Positions 12,737 to 22,511 of a DNA stretch of 64,000 bases are shown here, in pieces. The position numbers and the translations under genes are program-made. Every line of letters begins with the position of its first letter. Positions within the stretch are counted from its first letter, which is position 1. The stretch comes from Rhodocyclales bacterium (GTDB lineage Bacteria; Pseudomonadota; Gammaproteobacteria; Burkholderiales; Rhodocyclaceae), in NCBI GenBank assembly GCA_003105015.1, contig PQAF01000018.1:62001-126000 (forward strand), written 5' to 3'. Below the pieces are notes generated by a model that worked only from the letters and a program-made list of their open reading frames with translations, made no database searches and was not told the origin of the DNA.

Positions 12737-14073
12737 GTCGGGTTCTTGTCGTTGACGATGAGGACGACATCCGTGAGTTGCTCGACATGACGCTGTCGCG
12801 CATGGGGTTGTATGCGGACTGTGCGGCGAACGTGGCGGAGGCGCGCCGGTTTCTGGCCGAAAATGCCTACCAACTTTGCCTGACGGACATGCGCCTGCCC
12901 GACGGTGACGGGCTGGAGCTGGTGCGCTACATCGGAGAGCAATGCCGGGACCTGCCGGTGGCAGTCATCACCGCCCACGGCAGCATGGAAAATGCCGTCT
13001 CTGCATTGAAGGCAGGGGCTTTCGATTACGTTCCCAAACCGGTATCGCTGGAGCAGTTGCGGGCCCTCGTGAAATCGGTGCTCAATCTGCCAAGCCAGGA
13101 CGCGAGCCGGCCAGAAGTGACGGGACAGACGCTGCTTGGCGAATCCCAGGCCATTCGCCAAGCCCGTACCATGATAGGCAAGGTTGCGCGCAGCCAGGCC
13201 CCGGTCTACATCAGCGGCGAATCCGGCAGCGGCAAGGAACTGGCTGCGCGGCTCATCCATGAGCAAGGGGCTCGGCGGGGACAGCCCTTCATAGCTGTCA
13301 ATTGCGGCGCCATTCCGGAGAACTTGATGGAGAGCGAGTTCTTCGGTTACAAGAAGGGCGCATTCACTGGAGCCGATGCTGATCGTGACGGCTTTTTCCA
13401 GGCAGCGCACGGCGGCACCCTGTTTCTTGATGAAGTGGCCGATTTGCCGCTGACCATGCAGGTCAAGCTGCTGCGCGCCATACAGGAGAAGCGCGTACGC
13501 AAGGTTGGTGCTCCGGCCGAGGATCCCGTGGACGTCCGCATCATCAGCGCCACCCACCAGAATCTGAAGCAACTGGTGGCTGCTGCCCGTTTTCGTCAGG
13601 ATCTGTTCTATAGGCTGGATGTGATCGAACTGAAGATGCCGGCCCTGCGCGAATGCCGCGAGGACATCCCCCTCTTGGCTGAGAGCATCCTGGCCCGCCT
13701 GGCGCGGGAGGCCGGCATGCCAATGCCGCGCCTGAGTCAGAAGGCAATCAAGGCTCTGGGCGAGTATCCGTTTCCGGGCAATGTGCGGGAACTGGAGAAT
13801 ATCCTGGAGCGCACCCTGGCCTTGATAGGGGGCAGCGAAATCGGCGTTGAGGACCTTCATTTGGCTCCACTGGCGGAACCGGATGCGCCTTCACTTTCGC
13901 AGGAGGGAAAGGGCGATGCCTCGCTTCAGGATCATCTGGACCGGGTCGAGAAGCAGGCAATCCTGGATGCCCTGCAGAAAACGCGCTTCAACCGGACGGC
14001 GGCCGCCAAACTGCTCGGCGTCACTTTCCGTTCCCTGCGTTACCGGATGGAGCGGCTCGGCTTGAATGAATAG
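12697..14073 (+). CDS. pilR: Sigma-54-dependent response regulator PilR
   Basis: 458 residues from GTG 12697, with GGGAG nine bases upstream. The receiver domain begins VLVVDDEDDIRELL and has the phosphoacceptor Asp in LTDMRLPDGDG. The AAA+ domain has Walker A GESGSGKE, the sigma-54-contact loop GAFTGA and Walker B GGTLFLDEV. A Fis-type helix-turn-helix ends the protein (NRTAAAKLLGVTFRSLRYRM). It activates sigma-54 promoters, classically pilA. No pilA is in the window. Confidence 0.94.
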   Translation: MAGKQDRRAASGVGRVLVVDDEDDIRELLDMTLSRMGLYADCAANVAEARRFLAENAYQLCLTDMRLPDGDGLELVRYIGEQCRDLPVAVITAHGSMENAVSALKAGAFDYVPKPVSLEQLRALVKSVLNLPSQDASRPEVTGQTLLGESQAIRQARTMIGKVARSQAPVYISGESGSGKELAARLIHEQGARRGQPFIAVNCGAIPENLMESEFFGYKKGAFTGADADRDGFFQAAHGGTLFLDEVADLPLTMQVKLLRAIQEKRVRKVGAPAEDPVDVRIISATHQNLKQLVAAARFRQDLFYRLDVIELKMPALRECREDIPLLAESILARLAREAGMPMPRLSQKAIKALGEYPFPGNVRELENILERTLALIGGSEIGVEDLHLAPLAEPDAPSLSQEGKGDASLQDHLDRVEKQAILDALQKTRFNRTAAAKLLGVTFRSLRYRMERLGLNE

Positions 14074-14620
14074 CGAGCTTGATGCCGCAGGCTGGCTGAC
14101 CGGCGCCCGGCGCATCCCTTCCCCCAATTGCGATGAGCGGCCTGCCGGCCAGGCGGTGCGGCTGATCGTTGTTCACGCCATCTCCCTGCCTCCCGGCGTA
14201 TTCGGCGGGGATGGGATCGTGCGACTGTTCACGAATACGCTGGACCCCGAGGCGCATCCCTACTACCGCGAAATCCAGTTTCTACGCGTCTCAGCCCATT
14301 TCCTGATCCGACGCGATGGCGGACTCGTGCAGTTCGTGCCCTGCGACTTGCGTGCTTGGCATGCCGGTGCCTCGAGCTGGCACGGGATCGAACGCTGCAA
14401 TGATTTCTCGATCGGCATCGAACTGGAGGGGGGCGACGAGTTGCCTTTCGATCCGCCGCAATATGCGGTCCTGGTTCGGCTGATTCACATCCTGCAGCAG
14501 CGCTACCCCATCGAAGACATCGTTGGCCATGCCGAGATTGCGCCCGGTCGCAAGACGGACCCCGGCCCGCGTTTCGACTGGGCCTATCTCAATCGACTTC
14601 TCGCCTGCCGCAAGGTGTGA
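14066..14620 (+). CDS. ampD: 1,6-anhydro-N-acetylmuramyl-L-alanine amidase
   Basis: 184 residues, the AmpD length. Zinc ligands are visible as His in VVHAISLP, His in VGHAEIAPGRKTDPG and the Asp of that segment. The AWHAGASSWHG substrate loop and IGIELEG motif are also present. A cytoplasmic amidase that removes stem peptides from recycled muropeptides. It overlaps pilR by eight bases and is followed by a terminator. The pilS-pilR-ampD order is known from related bacteria. Confidence 0.94.
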   Translation: MNSELDAAGWLTGARRIPSPNCDERPAGQAVRLIVVHAISLPPGVFGGDGIVRLFTNTLDPEAHPYYREIQFLRVSAHFLIRRDGGLVQFVPCDLRAWHAGASSWHGIERCNDFSIGIELEGGDELPFDPPQYAVLVRLIHILQQRYPIEDIVGHAEIAPGRKTDPGPRFDWAYLNRLLACRKV

Positions 14621-14654
14621 AAAAATCGCCTGCCGATCGCGATCGCATGATGTG

Positions 14655-14677
14655 TCTGCGCGCCGTGCGGATTTTTT
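14655..14677 (+). terminator. Terminator after ampD
   Basis: Seven-pair stem (TCTGCGC/GTGCGGA, two G-U pairs), three-base loop, then T6. It probably ends the pilS-pilR-ampD transcript. Confidence 0.7.
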
Positions 14678-15207
14678 GCGACGCTGATTTGCGGGGTATG
14701 ACAAAAAATGCAAAAAACACTTGCATCCGAAAAGTCAAGCTACTAGAATTAGGTCGAAATATTCGCCAGGGCACTAGATCTAGTGGGTTGTGGTAGTGCC
14801 GGTAGTGCCAAAATGATGTGCGGCAGAGCATGGTCGCAAGGGGAACGAGGCAGTTCAACGAACCAGGCAGCAGGAGACGTACGGAGACCGCTTGATGCAG
14901 ATTGCGATATTCGTCGGCCATAGGCCGCGACCTCCCTCCGATTCCGGCGCTCCCCTTTTCCCTTCTTTCTTCTTTTCTTTCCCCATCTTCTTCAGCCGCA
15001 GTGGCATCGCTGCTGGCGCCCAGACCACCCGAAACGAACCGCAGCCGATGCCGATATCGCGTCGAGTGCCGTTTGCGCCCATGTTGGCAGCGTCGGTGGC
15101 CAGTGGCATTTTGAATTCAATCGGTGCGGCTTTGTCGTACTGTTGGATAGCCCGTGCTAGTCGGGACGGGCTGTAGTTGATGTTGTTTCTTTCCTGTTAC
15201 TTCATAT
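14678..15207. other. Non-coding gap upstream of the H1-like gene
   Basis: About 530 bases with no convincing gene. It contains a less GC-rich stretch (14700-14860), a perfect palindrome, repeated TAGTGCC half-sites and a 44-base pyrimidine tract (14950-14993, one interruption). It probably holds the control region of the H1-like gene; no clear sigma-70 promoter could be placed. Confidence 0.5.
14770..14809. repeat. Palindrome and TAGTGCC repeat cluster
   Basis: CACTAGATCTAGTG (14772-14785) is a perfect 14-bp palindrome. GGCACTA at 14770-14776 is the inverse of TAGTGCC, which is repeated twice in tandem as GGTAGTGCC (14792-14800 and 14801-14809). Operator-like arrangement, binding protein unknown. 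Confidence 0.5.
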
Positions 15208-15219
15208 AGGAGGTTTGAG

Positions 15220-15780
15220 ATGGCTACTGCTAAGAAACCCGCTTCTAAAGCCAAGAAGCCTGCCGCCAAGAAACCGGCGGTGAAGAAGGCCGCTGCCAAG
15301 AAGCCGGCCGCCAAGAAAGCTGCTGCCAAGAAGCCGGCGGCGAAGAAGGCCGCTGCCAAGAAGCCGGCGGCGAAGAAGGCCGCTGCCAAGAAGCCGGCGG
15401 TGAAGAAGGCCGCTGCCAAGAAGCCGGCGGCGAAGAAGGCCGCCAAGAAGCCGGCGGCGAAGAAGAAGCCGGCGGCGAAGAAAGTCGCGAAGAAAGTCGC
15501 AAAGAAGAAGCCTGCGGCGAAAAAAGCAGCCAAGAAAAAGCCTGCAGCGAAAAAGGCAGCCAAGAAAAAGCCTGCGGCAAAGAAAGCTGCCAAAAAACCT
15601 GCAGCGAAGAAAGCGGCCAAAAAGAAGCCTGCGGCAAAGAAAGCTGCGAAGCCCGCTGCGAAGCCGGCAGCAGCCCCCGCACCAGCTGCTGCGCCTTCAA
15701 CTGCGGCAGCCCCCGGCCTGAAGTCGTCGCTCAACCCGGCAGCTGCTTGGCCCTTTCCGACCGGCTCGCGTCCTTCCTGA
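15220..15780 (+). CDS. Histone H1-like, lysine/alanine-repeat DNA-binding protein
   Basis: 186 residues. From residue 4 to about 150 it is almost only Lys, Ala, Pro and Val in repeating [10 protein letters not shown] units, as in the C-terminal tail of eukaryotic H1 and the AlgP/Hc1-like nucleoid proteins. An Ala/Pro linker and a conserved-looking end [12 protein letters not shown] follow. A perfect AGGAGG lies at 15208-15213. It is expected to bind DNA non-specifically and to affect condensation or regulation. Such repeats are prone to length change by slippage. It is monocistronic, with a weak hairpin after the stop. Confidence 0.9.
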   Translation: MATAKKPASKAKKPAAKKPAVKKAAAKKPAAKKAAAKKPAAKKAAAKKPAAKKAAAKKPAVKKAAAKKPAAKKAAKKPAAKKKPAAKKVAKKVAKKKPAAKKAAKKKPAAKKAAKKKPAAKKAAKKPAAKKAAKKKPAAKKAAKPAAKPAAAPAPAAAPSTAAAPGLKSSLNPAAAWPFPTGSRPS

Positions 15781-15935
15781 GCGCGTGCGGACCGCCCGGA
15801 CGGGCGGCTTGGTCACAATGTGATCCAGCCGCCTGTCCGCGGTCATTTCCCTTCCAGCTCTGTTTTGTAGTCAAACGGGTTCCTTGTGTCTGGCAGGGCG
15901 TCGCCTGTGCGTTGCACAAATTACATATAAAGTTA
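15781..15935. other. Gap after the H1-like gene
   Basis: A perfect stem (CCGCCCG-GA-CGGGCGG, 15792-15807) lies 11 bases after the stop but lacks a T tract. A short TCACA-A-TGTGA palindrome follows. No gene is seen. Confidence 0.5.
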
Positions 15936-15978
15936 TTGACAAAATCGCATTAAATCAAGATAATGCAAATTATTGCAT
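15936..15978 (+). promoter_or_regulatory. Sigma-70 promoter with overlapping inverted repeat
   Basis: TTGACA (15936-15941), 17 bases, GATAAT (15959-15964) is near consensus. An inverted repeat ATGCAA-ATTA-TTGCAT (15963-15978) covers the end of the -10 box and the start point, in operator position. It would drive the lytic transglycosylase gene 220 bases downstream. Confidence 0.75.
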
Positions 15979-16126
15979 CGCCCTATTTTAGGGGCAAAAG
16001 CCAATAAATTCGGCAGCTGCCCGCTTAATATAAGACGACATTTCAAATCGGTTCTTCCGGCACCGAGATCAAGCGCGTGAAGTTCCATTCCGCGCCGTAT
16101 TTCATCCCCCAGCGTTCCCAGGCAGG

Positions 16127-16145
16127 TCTGATGCCGAGCATCAGA
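16127..16145 (+). other. Leader hairpin upstream of the transglycosylase gene
   Basis: Perfect eight-pair stem TCTGATGC-CGA-GCATCAGA in the presumed 5' untranslated region, with no T tract after it. It may affect mRNA stability or translation. Confidence 0.5.
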
Positions 16146-16189
16146 CGACCGGTGCGGGGCGGATGGTCCGGATACTGAAAGGAGCAAGC

Positions 16190-16876
16190 ATGATGAGCGC
16201 GACAGAACTGAAGAAGTTCATGAGAGAAGCGGCGTCGTTTGTAATTCATTTCGCCCATGGCGGCTTGTTGGTGGCCGGTATTCTTGTCACGGCTCTCCTG
16301 TTTGCGCATGTCGGGTCGGCAGAGAGCCATGGACGTGGCTTGCAGGAACTGGGCGATATCATCGCCGAAGGGCGGGTATTCAAAACCGCGTCTCCTGTGC
16401 CAGAGCTGACTCTTTCGAATTCGGAGGGGCGTGCCACGGTGGATTATCTTTCGCGAAAGTATCGCGTAGCCGCAACAGCCATTGAACCGCTCATGCTCGC
16501 GGCCCAAACAGCGGGAGCGCGGACAGGGCTTGACCCGATGCTGCTTGTCGCCGTCATGGCGATCGAGTCTGGATTCAATCCCATTGCCGAAAGCCCGATG
16601 GGTGCCCAGGGTTTGATGCAGGTAATCCCGCGTTTCCACCAGGATAAGCTTGATGCGTTCTCAGGCAACAACAGCCTGCTCGACCCGGCCGTGAACATTC
16701 ATGTTGGTGCGCTCGTGCTGCAGGAATACATCAGGCGCACCGGCTCACTGGAAGCCGGATTGCAACAGTATGCAGGGGCCGCCAGCGATGAAGAGGGCAT
16801 TTATGCCGCAAAGGTGCTGGCAGAGAAGCAGCGAATCGAGTCTGCTTCCAAACGCGGTCGTCAGGGCAGCGCCTGA
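16190..16876 (+). CDS. Lytic transglycosylase, SLT domain, membrane-anchored
   Basis: 228 residues from ATG 16190, chosen because AAGGAG lies seven bases upstream (ATG 16193 is an alternative). A single hydrophobic segment at residues 23-42 would anchor or export it. The SLT domain holds the catalytic Glu in VAVMAIESGFNP, the ESPMGAQGLMQVIP motif and the HVGALVLQEYI helix. It is expected to cleave the MurNAc-GlcNAc bond with 1,6-anhydro ring formation in the periplasm, feeding the AmpD recycling route encoded nearby. Convergent with the next gene, five bases apart. Confidence 0.88.
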   Translation: MMSATELKKFMREAASFVIHFAHGGLLVAGILVTALLFAHVGSAESHGRGLQELGDIIAEGRVFKTASPVPELTLSNSEGRATVDYLSRKYRVAATAIEPLMLAAQTAGARTGLDPMLLVAVMAIESGFNPIAESPMGAQGLMQVIPRFHQDKLDAFSGNNSLLDPAVNIHVGALVLQEYIRRTGSLEAGLQQYAGAASDEEGIYAAKVLAEKQRIESASKRGRQGSA

Positions 16877-16881
16877 CAACC

Positions 16882-18060
16882 CTACTTTCCCAAGTGGTGC
16901 GCCAGCCGCGCCACGCCATCTTCCAGCTTTCTCCGGGCCACCGTGTAGGCGAAGCGCAGGTGCCGCTGCGGGGCGTTCTCCCCGAAATCAAGACCGGGCG
17001 TAATGGCCACACCTGCCTGCTCGAGCAGTGCATGGGCGAAGGTATGGCTATCCTGAGCAAGATCTGAACAGTCAGCGTAAAGGTAAAAGGCGCCATGGGG
17101 CTCCGTGGGGATGCGAAAACCCAACTGGCGCAGGGCTGGCAGCAGATAGTCCCGTCGAGACTGGAATTCAGCGCGCCGTGCCTCCAGTAAGTCAATCGTT
17201 TCTGGCCGGAAGGCGGCCAGTGCGGCATGCTGTGCCGGGGTTGAGGGGGAGATGAAAAGGTTCTGCGCCAGTTTTTCGACGTCTCGTACGAAGCGCGGTG
17301 GAACCACCAGCCAGCCGAGCCGCCAGCCGGTCATGCCGAAATACTTCGAAAAGCTGTTGATGATGAAAATCTCGTCGGACAGTGCAAGGGCCGTGCTGGC
17401 GTTGCAGTCGTAGGTCAGCCCATGGTAGATCTCGTCGACCAGCAGCGCACCGCTGCGTTCGGAGATGCAGGACGCTAGCCTTGACATCGCCGTCGGCGAA
17501 ATCATGGTGCCGGTGGGATTGGCGGGGGATGCGACCAGCAGGCCCTTGGTGCGCGCCGTCCAGTGTCGGGCGACCAGTTCGGCCGTGGGCTGATAGTCGG
17601 TTTCCGCATCGACGAAGAGGGTGCGCGGTACGCCTTCCAGGGTGCGCACCAAGTGCCGGTTGCAGGGATAGCCGGGGTCTGGCAATAACAGTTCGTCGCC
17701 GGGGTCGAGCAACACAGCCAGCGCCAGCAGCAGGGCGCCGGAAGCGCCAGCGGTGACGGCGATCCGTTCGGGTGAGACGTTGACGCCATAACGCTCGGCA
17801 TAGAAGCGGGCAATCGCCTCGCGCAAGGCGGGGATGCCGAGGGCCGGCGTGTAGAAGATCTGACCGCCGCGGATGAATTCGGCGGCGGCTTCGATCACTT
17901 GCGGCGGCGTGGGAAAATCCGGCTCGCCCACTTCCATGTGAATGATGCTGCGCCCCTCTGCCTCGATCTGGCGGGCGCGCGTGAGCAATTCCATGACATG
18001 GAATGGCGCGATGTCGACCATGCGCCGTGCGGCGGCGGGAGGTGGTGCGTGCTTGTTCAT
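16882..18060 (-). CDS. Class I/II PLP-dependent aminotransferase
   Basis: 392 residues from ATG 18060; a longer frame would add nine residues before a better-placed MNKHAPP start. Fold type I aminotransferase: MEVGEPDFPTPP near the N-terminus, Asn in SPANPTGTM, Asp/Tyr in VDEIYHGLTY, and the PLP-binding Lys in NSFSKYFGMTGWRLGW. It belongs to the aspartate/aromatic-like group; the substrate cannot be read from the sequence. It is read in the same direction as pckG but lies downstream of the pckG terminator. Confidence 0.9.
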   Translation of the reverse strand: MNKHAPPPAAARRMVDIAPFHVMELLTRARQIEAEGRSIIHMEVGEPDFPTPPQVIEAAAEFIRGGQIFYTPALGIPALREAIARFYAERYGVNVSPERIAVTAGASGALLLALAVLLDPGDELLLPDPGYPCNRHLVRTLEGVPRTLFVDAETDYQPTAELVARHWTARTKGLLVASPANPTGTMISPTAMSRLASCISERSGALLVDEIYHGLTYDCNASTALALSDEIFIINSFSKYFGMTGWRLGWLVVPPRFVRDVEKLAQNLFISPSTPAQHAALAAFRPETIDLLEARRAEFQSRRDYLLPALRQLGFRIPTEPHGAFYLYADCSDLAQDSHTFAHALLEQAGVAITPGLDFGENAPQRHLRFAYTVARRKLEDGVARLAHHLGK

Positions 18061-18084
18061 CGTCGGCACAGGATAGCATTCCCC

Positions 18085-18115
18085 CAAAATAAAAACGGGC
18101 GCCGCAGGGCGCCCG
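18085..18115 (-). terminator. Terminator of pckG
   Basis: On the minus strand ACGGGCGCC-CTGC-GGCGCCCGT is followed by TTTTTATTTT. It lies 20 bases after the pckG stop. Confidence 0.9.
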
Positions 18116-18133
18116 TTTCATGAGGGTAACCGC

Positions 18134-19975
18134 TTACTCCAGGCCGCCGAAATTCATGCGGAAGAGTTCACGCTTGAGCACCAGTTGCTTAGGCAGTCGT
18201 TCTTTCAGCTTGTCGAACAACTCGCCGTGCAGGTCGAGTTCCTCCTGCCACATTTGGGTGTCGACGCGGGTGAGCTCCTGGAATTGTGCCTTGCTGACTT
18301 CATCCAGACCGGTCCAGTCGAGATCCTCGAAGCGCGGCATCCAGCCGAGCGGCGTCTGCTGCGCGCCGACGCGGCCCTTGACGCGGTCGACGATCCATTT
18401 GAGTACGCGCATGTTTTCGCCGAAGCCGGGCCACATGAAGTTGCCCTTCTCGTCCTGGCGGAACCAGTTTACCGTGAAGATGCGCGGCGGATTGTCGACG
18501 ACATGGCCCATGCGCAGCCAGTGATTGAAGTAGTCGCCCATGTGATAGCCGCAAAAGGGCAGCATTGCGAAGGGGTCGCGGCGCACCTGGCCGATCTTGC
18601 CGGCGGCGGCGGCGGTGGTCTCGGAGCCCAGCGTGGCAGCCATGTAGACGCCGTAGTTCCAGTTGAACGCCTCGAACACCAGCGGCACGGTGGTGGAACG
18701 GCGGCCGCCGAAGATGAAGGCGGAGATGGGCACGCCGGCAGGGTCTTCCCAGTTCGGGTCGAGCGAGGGGCACTGGCTGGCGGGCGCGGTGAAACGGGCG
18801 TTGGGATGCGCCGCCGGGCGGCCGCAGCCGGGCGTCCATTCCTTGCCGGTCCAGTCGGTCAGCTTCTCGGGGAGTTGCTTGCTCATGCCTTCCCACCAGA
18901 CGTCGCCGTCCGGAGTGAGTGCCACGTTGGTGTAGATGATGTTGGCGTGCAACGTCGCCATGGCGTTGAAGTTGGACTTCTCCGACGTGCCGGGGGCGAC
19001 GCCGAAATAGCCGGCCTCCGGGTTGATGGCATAGAGGCGGCCGTCCTTGCCCGGCTTGATCCAGGCGATGTCGTCACCGACCGTGGTGACTTTCCAGCCG
19101 CCGAAGGTCTTTGGCGGGATCAGCATGGCGAAGTTGGTCTTGCCGCAGGCGCTGGGGAAGGCCGCCGCGACGTAGCTCTTCTCGCCTTCGGGCGATTCGA
19201 CGCCGAGGATCAGCATGTGCTCGGCCAGCCAGCCCTGGTCGCGCGCCATGGTCGAGGCGATGCGCAGGGCGAAGCATTTCTTGCCGAGCAGGGCGTTGCC
19301 GCCGTAGCCGGAGCCGTAGGACCAGATTTCCCGTGTCTCGGGGAAATGCACGATGTACTTGGTGTCCTTGTTGCAGGGCCAGCGCACGTCCTGCTGGCCG
19401 GGCTGCAGGGGATGGCCGACGCTGTGCAGGCAGGGCACGAACTCGCCATCCTCGCCGAGCACGTCATACACCGCCTTGCCCATGCGCGTCATGATGCGCA
19501 TGTTGGTGACGACATAGGGCGAATCGGAAATTTCCACGCCGATGTGGGCGATCGGGCTGCCGAGCGGTCCCATGCTGAAGGGAATCACGTACATCGTGCG
19601 GCCGCGCATGCAGCCGTTGAAGAGCCCCGTCAGGGTCGCCTTCATCTTCGTCGGGTCTTCCCAGTTGTTGTTCGGGCCGGCGTCCTCCTTGTTCTGCGAG
19701 CAGATGAAGGTGCGGTCTTCCACGCGCGCCACGTCAGAGGGATCTGACCAGGCCAGGTAGGAGTTCGGACGCTTTTCCGGATTGAGCTTGATCAGGCTGC
19801 CTGAAGCGACCATCTCGCCGCACAGGCGGTCATATTCCTCCTCGGAGCCGTCGGCCCAGACGATGCGGTCGGGCTGGGTGAGGGCGGCCATTTCCGCCAC
19901 CCAGGCCTTGAGGCGGGCGTGGCGGACATAGGCGGGTGCGTTGAGTGCGGCGGGATCGGAAAAGCGCTGGTTCAT
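18134..19975 (-). CDS. pckG: Phosphoenolpyruvate carboxykinase (GTP)
   Basis: 613 residues, the length of the GTP-dependent enzyme. It converts oxaloacetate and GTP to PEP and CO2. Seen: the kinase P-loop [13 protein letters not shown] with the reactive Cys of GTP-PEPCKs, metal-binding [11 protein letters not shown], and GAGCGGNA-like [14 protein letters not shown]. Start ATG 19975 is defined by the [12 protein letters not shown]-terminus; upstream open frame is not family sequence. It is divergent from maeB across 209 bases, linking two enzymes of the PEP-pyruvate-malate node. Confidence 0.97.
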   Translation of the reverse strand: MNQRFSDPAALNAPAYVRHARLKAWVAEMAALTQPDRIVWADGSEEEYDRLCGEMVASGSLIKLNPEKRPNSYLAWSDPSDVARVEDRTFICSQNKEDAGPNNNWEDPTKMKATLTGLFNGCMRGRTMYVIPFSMGPLGSPIAHIGVEISDSPYVVTNMRIMTRMGKAVYDVLGEDGEFVPCLHSVGHPLQPGQQDVRWPCNKDTKYIVHFPETREIWSYGSGYGGNALLGKKCFALRIASTMARDQGWLAEHMLILGVESPEGEKSYVAAAFPSACGKTNFAMLIPPKTFGGWKVTTVGDDIAWIKPGKDGRLYAINPEAGYFGVAPGTSEKSNFNAMATLHANIIYTNVALTPDGDVWWEGMSKQLPEKLTDWTGKEWTPGCGRPAAHPNARFTAPASQCPSLDPNWEDPAGVPISAFIFGGRRSTTVPLVFEAFNWNYGVYMAATLGSETTAAAAGKIGQVRRDPFAMLPFCGYHMGDYFNHWLRMGHVVDNPPRIFTVNWFRQDEKGNFMWPGFGENMRVLKWIVDRVKGRVGAQQTPLGWMPRFEDLDWTGLDEVSKAQFQELTRVDTQMWQEELDLHGELFDKLKERLPKQLVLKRELFRMNFGGLE

Positions 19976-20184
19976 GGTGCGGAATCTCCAGGACTGATCT
20001 TGTGGATATGAATTAGGCGTCGCGGGCCGGCAAGGGCGGGCGGCGGCGAATATTCTGTGTGGGGTCGATTTGAGGCGGAAAGTGCAATGCAATATTATGC
20101 CACACTTCGATACCCCGATAAACTCCGTTATTACCCTGTACCCCGGGCACAAGCGCCCGGGATGGCAATCACAAGGACATGAAG
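19976..20184. promoter_or_regulatory. Divergent pckG/maeB control region
   Basis: 209 bases between opposite starts. A weak minus-strand pair TTTATC-N17-CATAAT could serve pckG. A CCCGGGC/GCCCGGG hairpin (about 20142-20162) lies just before the maeB ribosome binding site. Promoter assignment is tentative. Confidence 0.4.
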
Positions 20185-22458
20185 ATGGATGAAGCAATCC
20201 GCGCCGCAGCCCTCGAGTACCACCGCAAGCCCCGCCCCGGCAAGATCGCCGTCACGCCGACCAAGCAGTTGATTACCCAGCGCGACCTGGCGCTGGCCTA
20301 TTCGCCCGGCGTCGCCGCCGCCTGCGAGGAAATCGTCGCCAATCCCGCCGAGGCGTCCAGCCTGACGTCGCGTGGCAACCTGGTGGCGGTGATCACCAAC
20401 GGCACGGCCGTGCTCGGCCTCGGCAACATCGGCCCGCTGGCCGGCAAGCCGGTGATGGAAGGTAAGGGCGTGCTCTTCAAGAAGTTCGCCGGCGTCGACG
20501 TTTTCGACATCGAGGTCAATGAACTCGACCCCGACAAGCTGATCGACATCATCGCCTCGCTGGAACCGACCTTCGGCGGCATCAACCTCGAGGACATCAA
20601 GGCGCCGGAATGCTTCTACATCGAGAAGAAGCTGCGCGAGCGCATGCGCATTCCCGTCTTCCACGACGACCAGCACGGCACGGCCATCATTTCCGCGGCG
20701 GCGGTGCTGAACGGCCTGCGCGTCGTCGGCAAGCAGATCGAGGAAGTCAAACTGGTGTGTTCCGGTGCAGGCGCGGCGGCCATTGCCTGCGTGAACCTCA
20801 TGATCGCCCTCGGTCTGCGCCGCGAGAACGTCTGGATGACCGACTCCAAGGGTGTGGTGAGCAAGAGGCGGCTGGCCGACCTCGATCCGAGCAAGGCGCA
20901 GTTCGCCCAGAACACCGCGGCCATGACACTGGGCGAGGTCGTCGCCGGCGCCGACATCTTCCTTGGCCTGTCGACGGCGGGCGTGCTCAAGCCGGAGATG
21001 GTCAGGACCATGGCCGACAAACCGCTCATTCTGGCGCTGGCCAACCCGGTGCCGGAGATTCTTCCCGAGGACGCCAAGGCGGTGCGGCCCGACTGCATCA
21101 TTGCCACGGGGCGCTCCGATTACCCGAACCAGGTCAACAACGTCCTCTGCTTTCCCTTCATTTTCCGTGGCGCGCTCGATGTCGGCGCCACCACCATCAC
21201 GCAGGAAATGGAGCTGGCGACGGTGCGCGCCATTGCCGATCTGGCGCATGCCGAGCAGTCCGATGTGGTTGCCGCCGCTTATGCCGGCTCGGATCTCAAC
21301 TTCGGTCCCGAGTACCTCATTCCGAAACCCTTCGATCCGCGCCTCATCGTCAAGATTGCGCCGGCGGTGGCGAAGGCTGCGATGGATTCCGGCGTGGCCA
21401 CCCGGCCGATCGCCGACTTCGACGCCTACCGTGAACAGCTGCAGCAGTTTGTCTATCACTCCGGCCTGCTGATGAAGCCGGTGTTCGCGGCGGCCAAGAA
21501 GATCGACAAGCGCATCGTCTATGCCGAGGGCGAGGACGAGCGCATCCTGCGCGCCGTGCAGGTGGTGGTGGACGAGCATCTGGCCCGGCCGATCCTCATC
21601 GGCCGGCCCGAGGTGATCGAGCACCGCATCCAGAAGTGCGGCCTGCGCATCCGGCCGGGCATCGACTTCGAGCTGTGCAACCCGCAGAAGGACCCGCGCT
21701 ACAAGGACTACTGGCAGACCTACCACGAGTTGACCGAGCGCAAGGGCGTCTCGCCTGACTATGCCCAGATAGAGATGCGCCGCCGCCACACCCTGATCGG
21801 TGCCATGATGATCCACAAGGGCGACGCCGACGGCATGCTCTGCGGCACTTTCGGCACCCATGCCCTGCACCTGAAATACGTAGACCAGGTGATCGGTCGG
21901 CGCGAGGGCGTGTCCGCCTACTACGCCATGAACGGCCTGATGCTGCCCAAGCAGACGGTCTTCATCTGCGATACCTACGTCAACTACGATCCCAGCGCGG
22001 AACAGCTGGTCGAAATGACCATCCTCGCAGCCGAGGAAGTGCGCCGCTTCGGACTCACGCCCAAGGTGGCGCTGCTGTCGCACTCCAGTTTCGGCAGCTA
22101 TGACACGCCCAGCGCCAGGAAGATGCAGCGTGCCGCGCAACTGCTGTGTGAGCGCGCGCCGGAACTGGAGGTAGAGGGCGAGATGCATGGCGACGCGGCG
22201 CTCTCCGGCGACGTGCGCAGCCAGGTCTTCCCCCATTCCCGCCTGAAGGGGGAGGCCAACCTGCTCATCATGCCGACCCTGGACGCCGCCAACATTTCCT
22301 TCAACCTGCTCAAGCAGTCCGCCGGCGATGGCGTCACCATCGGACCGATCCTGCTCGGCACGCGGGCGCCGGTGACCATCCTGACGCCGACCGCCACCGT
22401 GCGGCGCATCATCAACCTGACGGCCGTCACCGTCGTCGAGGCCGCGGCCAAGGCCTGA
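20185..22458 (+). CDS. maeB: NADP-dependent malic enzyme with phosphotransacetylase-like domain
   Basis: 757 residues from ATG 20185, which has AAGGA seven bases upstream; ATG 20179 is too close to it. The N-terminal malic enzyme half has [12 protein letters not shown], Asp/Asp metal ligands in FHDDQHGTA and the nucleotide loop [13 protein letters not shown]. From about residue 430 a phosphotransacetylase-like domain follows, as in E. coli MaeB, where it is regulatory (acetyl-CoA). It decarboxylates malate to pyruvate, making NADPH. Confidence 0.96.
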   Translation: MDEAIRAAALEYHRKPRPGKIAVTPTKQLITQRDLALAYSPGVAAACEEIVANPAEASSLTSRGNLVAVITNGTAVLGLGNIGPLAGKPVMEGKGVLFKKFAGVDVFDIEVNELDPDKLIDIIASLEPTFGGINLEDIKAPECFYIEKKLRERMRIPVFHDDQHGTAIISAAAVLNGLRVVGKQIEEVKLVCSGAGAAAIACVNLMIALGLRRENVWMTDSKGVVSKRRLADLDPSKAQFAQNTAAMTLGEVVAGADIFLGLSTAGVLKPEMVRTMADKPLILALANPVPEILPEDAKAVRPDCIIATGRSDYPNQVNNVLCFPFIFRGALDVGATTITQEMELATVRAIADLAHAEQSDVVAAAYAGSDLNFGPEYLIPKPFDPRLIVKIAPAVAKAAMDSGVATRPIADFDAYREQLQQFVYHSGLLMKPVFAAAKKIDKRIVYAEGEDERILRAVQVVVDEHLARPILIGRPEVIEHRIQKCGLRIRPGIDFELCNPQKDPRYKDYWQTYHELTERKGVSPDYAQIEMRRRHTLIGAMMIHKGDADGMLCGTFGTHALHLKYVDQVIGRREGVSAYYAMNGLMLPKQTVFICDTYVNYDPSAEQLVEMTILAAEEVRRFGLTPKVALLSHSSFGSYDTPSARKMQRAAQLLCERAPELEVEGEMHGDAALSGDVRSQVFPHSRLKGEANLLIMPTLDAANISFNLLKQSAGDGVTIGPILLGTRAPVTILTPTATVRRIINLTAVTVVEAAAKA

Positions 22459-22511
22459 GGCGGGGGCGCAACAGTCTTCAAGGCTGCCGCGCGGCCGCCG
22501 TTACTGTTGTC

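Noticed and set aside
14731..14754. AAAAGTCAAG near the start of the H1 upstream gap
   Set aside because: Resembles the first half of the motif but has AAG instead of CAG and no CGGCG at the required distance.
14892..15176. Short overlapping open frames in the gap before the H1-like gene
   Set aside because: No ribosome binding site, low-complexity translation from the pyrimidine tract, and no family resemblance.
15232..15670. Apparent DNA tandem repeat in the H1-like gene
   Set aside because: It reflects the Lys/Ala coding repeat rather than an independent satellite or CRISPR; unit lengths vary and there are no spacers.
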